Part shown: positions 60,797 to 64,000 of the stretch, piece by piece
Layout of the letters: each line of letters opens with the position of its first letter
How positions within the stretch are numbered: position 1 is the first letter of the stretch
Assembly (NCBI RefSeq): GCF_008086345.1
Contig: NZ_CP043006.1
Span: forward strand, 5,392,032 to 5,456,031
DNA: 64,000 nt
Reading direction: 5' to 3'
Origin: Chitinophaga sp. XS-30
Lineage (GTDB): Bacteria; Bacteroidota; Bacteroidia; Chitinophagales; Chitinophagaceae
Notes under the pieces: generated by a model
Databases searched by the model: none
Seen by the model: the letters and a program-made list of their open reading frames with translations, nothing else
Told to the model about the DNA's origin: nothing
Position numbers and translations under genes: made by a program

Positions 60797-61918
60797 TTAG
60801 GCGGAGCGGAGCATCAGCCCGGCCAGTTGCCGCCCGGCCTCCGAACCGATGGCTATCCCCATCCCGCCCATCCTTACGGCCAGGTATATACGATCGGAAT
60901 GCGGCCGGATGATGGGCTGCTTTGTTGGGCCGAAGGCCATGATACCTGCCCAGCGGTCTTCGATCCCGAACTGCAGGGAAGGCAGGATGATAGTGCGGAG
61001 TTTCTCTTCCAGGTCTTGCTGAATACTGTGCTTCAGGGCGATGTCGGTGGTCGCCTCCCCTGAAAAGTCGAGGTTGCGCCCGCCGCCGAACAATACGCGG
61101 CCATCCAGTTCCCGGAAATAATAATATCCTTTGTCAAAATGATAGATGCCTTTGAACGGTAGGCCTTTGACCGGGGTGGTGATCAGCACCTGGCCGCGGC
61201 CGGGTGTTACATCCAGCTCCGGCAGCAGCGCTTTGGCAAATGCATTGGTGCATACCGCCACCTGCGGGGCAGTGAAAGTGATGGCCTCCGTATGTACCTG
61301 TACCTGTTTCTCCGTTTCTGTTATACCGGTAACATGGCAGCCTGTTTTGATCTCAATTCCTCTTTCGGTTGCCAGGTCCGTCAGCGTACGCATCATCATG
61401 CCGGTATGCAGTTCCCCTTCAAAATTATTCCTGACGAGGGCCTTCACATACCCCCGGTGGAAACCCATACGCTCCAGTGCTTTTTCCGCCGGAGCAAAAG
61501 CGGGGCCGGGCAGTATGCCGGACAGCAGGGCATTGACGGCATCCAGTTGCTGCAATGCAGGCATTTCCGCCTCACTGATCAGTTCATAACTTCCATTCTC
61601 GCGGTACAACATGCGTTCGTCCCCGATGCGGCTGCGCAAGAGCTGCAACCCTTTGCGGCGCAACTGCACCAGCGCCACCACATCTTCTTCCGGCATGGTT
61701 TGCAGATCGTCCAGTATCTCGGTGAGGCTGCCGATGCAGGCAAATCCCGCGTTTTTTGTGCTGGCCCCCGTGGGCAGCAGTCCCCTTTCCATCACCAGTA
61801 TCCTTTTCCCGGGCGCTTTCTCCTTCAGGCTGATGGCGGTGGAAAGCCCTGTGATGCCGCTGCCGAGGATAATGCAGTCGTAATGCAGCAGGCTTTGCTT
61901 TTCCCAATAGCTTAACAT
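60797..61918 (-). CDS. FAD-dependent amino acid/amine oxidoreductase (DAO family)
   Basis: The 373-residue flavoprotein has the FAD-binding opening HYDCIILGSGITGLSTAISL with the GxGxxG turn, then ILVMERGLLPTGASTKNAGF, and an FAD-closing tail RIYLAVRMGGMGIAIGSEAG. The layout is of the glycine oxidase / D-amino-acid dehydrogenase / gamma-glutamylputrescine oxidase type. It has no signal peptide and would act in the cytoplasm, oxidising an amino acid or secondary amine. The substrate cannot be read from the sequence. It is transcribed alone, divergent from the FecI-type gene at 62031. Confidence 0.88.
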   Translation of the reverse strand: MLSYWEKQSLLHYDCIILGSGITGLSTAISLKEKAPGKRILVMERGLLPTGASTKNAGFACIGSLTEILDDLQTMPEEDVVALVQLRRKGLQLLRSRIGDERMLYRENGSYELISEAEMPALQQLDAVNALLSGILPGPAFAPAEKALERMGFHRGYVKALVRNNFEGELHTGMMMRTLTDLATERGIEIKTGCHVTGITETEKQVQVHTEAITFTAPQVAVCTNAFAKALLPELDVTPGRGQVLITTPVKGLPFKGIYHFDKGYYYFRELDGRVLFGGGRNLDFSGEATTDIALKHSIQQDLEEKLRTIILPSLQFGIEDRWAGIMAFGPTKQPIIRPHSDRIYLAVRMGGMGIAIGSEAGRQLAGLMLRSA

Positions 61919-62030
61919 AGGCTGAATTTAGTATAAAAAGTCATCCCCCCAACATCCCCTGGGCCAGCCGCCACAATTCCCGCGATAATGACCACTTTTT
62001 TGTTAAATTTACCTTCAGCATCCTGAATCT

Positions 62031-62615
62031 GTGGCAAACGACGCTCTCCATACCGACCATGAACTGATCAGCCAGATGGCAGCTGGTGGGGAAAATGCGT
62101 TCACACAACTTTATCAAAGACACTGGCAGAAACTTTACCTCACCGCCTGCAAAAAAATACAGGATAAAGATGCTGCCCGGGAAATCATTCACGATATCTT
62201 CCTGGATCTCTGGAAACGCCGTCAGGAGCTGGCCGTAGCCAATCTTCCTGCGTATCTTCACAAAGCCCTTCACTACCGCATCATCAACAGGATCGTCAGC
62301 AAAAAAGACCTGTTCTTTTTCGAGATACTCGAAAGTTCCGGCAAATCCCTCTACGAAGCAGACCAGGCGCTGCTGGCTAAGGACTTCACGGCGCTTATCG
62401 CCACCTGGGTGGAAGCGCTCCCGGAAAGAAGGCGCCAGATCTTCGTCCGTTACTACTTCCAGCATCTCACCACGAAAGAAATAGCGGAAAGTCTGCAGAT
62501 TTCCACTAAAACCGTTCAGAATCAGCTGAATATATCTGTACAATTCCTCCGCGCCCGCTTCGGCCATCTCCTTTCCCTGCTGATCATGCTGGAAGAGATC
62601 TCCCGCCAAAAATAA
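62031..62615 (+). CDS. FecI-type ECF sigma factor
   Basis: A 194-residue ECF sigma factor of the Bacteroidota-expanded FecI-like group. Region 2 spans about 14-85 (AFTQLYQRHWQKLYLTACKK, DAAREIIHDIFLDLWKRRQE) and region 4 about 128-180 (LPERRRQIFVRYYFQHLTTK, EIAESLQISTKTVQNQLN). The start is GTG at 62031. It is followed 72 bp later by a FecR-type anti-sigma gene; such pairs usually control a SusC/SusD locus further downstream, here beyond the window. Upstream there is a TAAATTTA box near the -7 position, one base off consensus. Confidence 0.93.
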   Translation: MANDALHTDHELISQMAAGGENAFTQLYQRHWQKLYLTACKKIQDKDAAREIIHDIFLDLWKRRQELAVANLPAYLHKALHYRIINRIVSKKDLFFFEILESSGKSLYEADQALLAKDFTALIATWVEALPERRRQIFVRYYFQHLTTKEIAESLQISTKTVQNQLNISVQFLRARFGHLLSLLIMLEEISRQK

Positions 62616-62687
62616 TTTCTCAAAAAAAACGGTTCCCGGACGGGAGTACCGGCTTTATTTCCTGACTATACTATAAACACCCATAAC

Positions 62688-63869
62688 ATGTATCCTTCTG
62701 AAAAGGACAGGGAATATTTCTTCCGGTTGCTGAACAAATATAACGAAGGGATTGCCGCTCCGGAGGAAAGGGCCTTTGTGGAGCAATATCTTCATATGCT
62801 CAATTACCGCTCTCCGGATATACTGGCAGACTTTGAACAGGAAAAAGATGATATAGAAAAAGATATACACAACCGGCTATTGGCCGGTATCCAACAGGCC
62901 GCTCCGCCATCGGGCCTGCCTGTAGCCATGCATCGGGTCCCTCTCCATCGCAGGAGGGCCTGGTGGGCTGCGGCTTCGCTGCTGCTGCTGATCGCTGCAG
63001 GAAGTTTCCTCATCTTCAGGAGCAGCCCCTCCCGGCAGGATGCCCCGGCTGTGTTTGCGGATATCAACGCGGGGAAAGAAGGCGCTATCCTTACCTTGTC
63101 AGACGGCAGCCAGGTGGTGCTGGACAGCCTGGGGAATGGTCTCGTTGCCTTGCAGAGCGGCTCCCGGGTGAAACTGGTGGACCGGCAATTGCAATACGAG
63201 CCGCATGCGGCACCCGCCGCTCCGGTCATCGCCTACAATACCATGACCATCCCCCGGGGAAGACAATACAGGCTTCTGCTGCCTGACGGCACCAGGGTAT
63301 GGCTAAACGCTGCCAGCAGCATCACCTACCCCACGGCATTCTCCGGCCCGGAAAGAAGGGTGCGGATAACCGGCGAAGCCTACTTTGAAGTAGCGCATAA
63401 TAAACGGAAGCCATTTAAAGTGGCCATCAATGATCACACATTCATTGAAGTGCTGGGCACGCACTTCAACATAAATGCCTATAGCGATGAAAACGGAATC
63501 AATACCACCCTGCTCGAAGGATCGGTAAAAGTGATCGCCAATAGCAGCACACAAATGCTAGCTCCCGGGCAGCAGGCGCGGATTGACGGACGCACGGCCG
63601 CCATCAGCCTGATACCGGATGCCAATACCGGCGAAGCTATCGCCTGGAAAGATGGCCGGTTTGCTTTTGCGGATGCCGATCTTCCCGCAGTCATGCGCAA
63701 ACTGTCCAGATGGTACGATATCGAAGTGGAATACCGCGGAAACATCCCGCAGGATAAATTCAGTGGGGAAATAGACAGGTCATTATCCCTGTCACAGGTA
63801 CTGAAAGGACTGGCCAGCACCAGGATCAACTATACAATAGAAGGCAGAAAGCTGATCATTCTGCCATAG
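62688..63869 (+). CDS. FecR-family anti-sigma factor
   Basis: The 393-residue membrane protein has a cytoplasmic N-terminus (EYFFRLLNKYNEGIAAPEER) that would bind the sigma factor, one membrane helix at about 92-112 (WWAAASLLLLIAAGSFLIF), and a periplasmic FecR domain (about 180-280, IPRGRQYRLLLPDGTRVWLN, AASSITYPTAFSGPERRVRI, TGEAYFEVAHN). The C-terminal segment (about 315-393, FAFADADLPAVMRKLSRWYD, IEVEYRGNIPQDKFSGEIDR) is of the DUF4974 type that contacts the outer-membrane receptor. It would release the FecI-type factor when a TonB/SusC receptor is occupied. The partner receptor is outside the window. Confidence 0.95.
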   Translation: MYPSEKDREYFFRLLNKYNEGIAAPEERAFVEQYLHMLNYRSPDILADFEQEKDDIEKDIHNRLLAGIQQAAPPSGLPVAMHRVPLHRRRAWWAAASLLLLIAAGSFLIFRSSPSRQDAPAVFADINAGKEGAILTLSDGSQVVLDSLGNGLVALQSGSRVKLVDRQLQYEPHAAPAAPVIAYNTMTIPRGRQYRLLLPDGTRVWLNAASSITYPTAFSGPERRVRITGEAYFEVAHNKRKPFKVAINDHTFIEVLGTHFNINAYSDENGINTTLLEGSVKVIANSSTQMLAPGQQARIDGRTAAISLIPDANTGEAIAWKDGRFAFADADLPAVMRKLSRWYDIEVEYRGNIPQDKFSGEIDRSLSLSQVLKGLASTRINYTIEGRKLIILP

Positions 63870-63940
63870 CACAACAATGGAGTTTTTACAACCAGGATCA
63901 TACAAGCAAGACAGCCTTTAATGGCCGTGCGCTGGCACAA

Positions 63941-63980
63941 AAAAACCGGGCGTAAAGATTGGCGTCCTTCCCCGGCTTTT
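63941..63980 (+). terminator. Possible terminator after the FecR gene
   Basis: CCGGG (63946-63950) and CCCGG (63971-63975), flanked by A and T tracts (AAAAA and TTTT). The stem is short with a 20-base loop, so it is weak. The remaining sequence to the window end shows no gene. Confidence 0.35.
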
Positions 63981-64000
63981 GTTTCAGTGAACGCAAAACA

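Overview
The window looks like a chromosome segment of a moderately GC-rich Bacteroidota, most likely a Chitinophaga-type member of the Chitinophagaceae. The grounds are a SusC/SusD pair, FecI/FecR-type sigma and anti-sigma genes, TonB receptors with carboxypeptidase-regulatory N-termini, many secreted proteins, few strong Shine-Dalgarno sites, and promoters of the Bacteroidota kind (TTTG, about 20 bases, TAnnTTTG). The species call is inference from gene content only. No rRNA, tRNA, CRISPR array, prophage or complete insertion sequence was seen.

Layout: 1-11475 is a minus-strand run of five genes for secreted or outer-membrane proteins: a beta-barrel candidate, a TANFOR/FnIII-like protein, a 1874-residue RHS/SpvB-like protein with a PA14 domain, a small lipocalin-like protein, and a SprB-like repeat protein cut by the window edge. 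11684-21076 holds a methyltransferase and glycosyltransferase pair, a coiled-coil exported protein, OxyR (Cys199/Cys208) facing the Prc protease across a shared terminator, a PQQ-type sugar dehydrogenase, an MFS transporter and a YkgJ-type cysteine-cluster protein. 21236-38766 has gcvP, a WG/Sel1-repeat protein, a PAS-LuxR regulator with a 30-bp palindrome upstream, a siderophore-type TonB receptor, a second outer-membrane barrel, DinB, a duplicated lipocalin-like protein and an FKBP isomerase. 36763-42034 is a SusD/SusC pair.

42226-49979 is the most notable region: a seven-gene minus-strand aromatic amino acid operon (pheA, aminotransferase, tyrA, DAHP synthase-chorismate mutase fusion, aroB, aroA, aroC). 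It is preceded by a promoter and two tandem transcription attenuators. Each attenuator has a short leader peptide packed with Phe/Tyr codons (the first also has one Trp), an intrinsic terminator, and an antiterminator pairing that overlaps the leader stop codon. Together these genes would turn PEP and erythrose-4-phosphate into Phe and Tyr (aroD, aroE and aroK must lie elsewhere), with read-through set by charged Phe, Tyr and Trp tRNA.

50197-53498 has a small lipoprotein, an ECF sigma factor next to an unusual anti-sigma/trypsin-like protease fusion, a carboxypeptidase-regulatory domain protein and a CsbD-like protein. 53584-60701 is a xylose-use cluster (GH29 glycosidase, sodium/sugar symporter, xylulokinase, xylose isomerase, aldose epimerase) with hairpins between some genes. 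The right end has a FAD oxidoreductase and a divergent FecI/FecR pair. Two palindromic repeat elements with related arms sit at convergent gene ends (24.1 kb and 36.7 kb).
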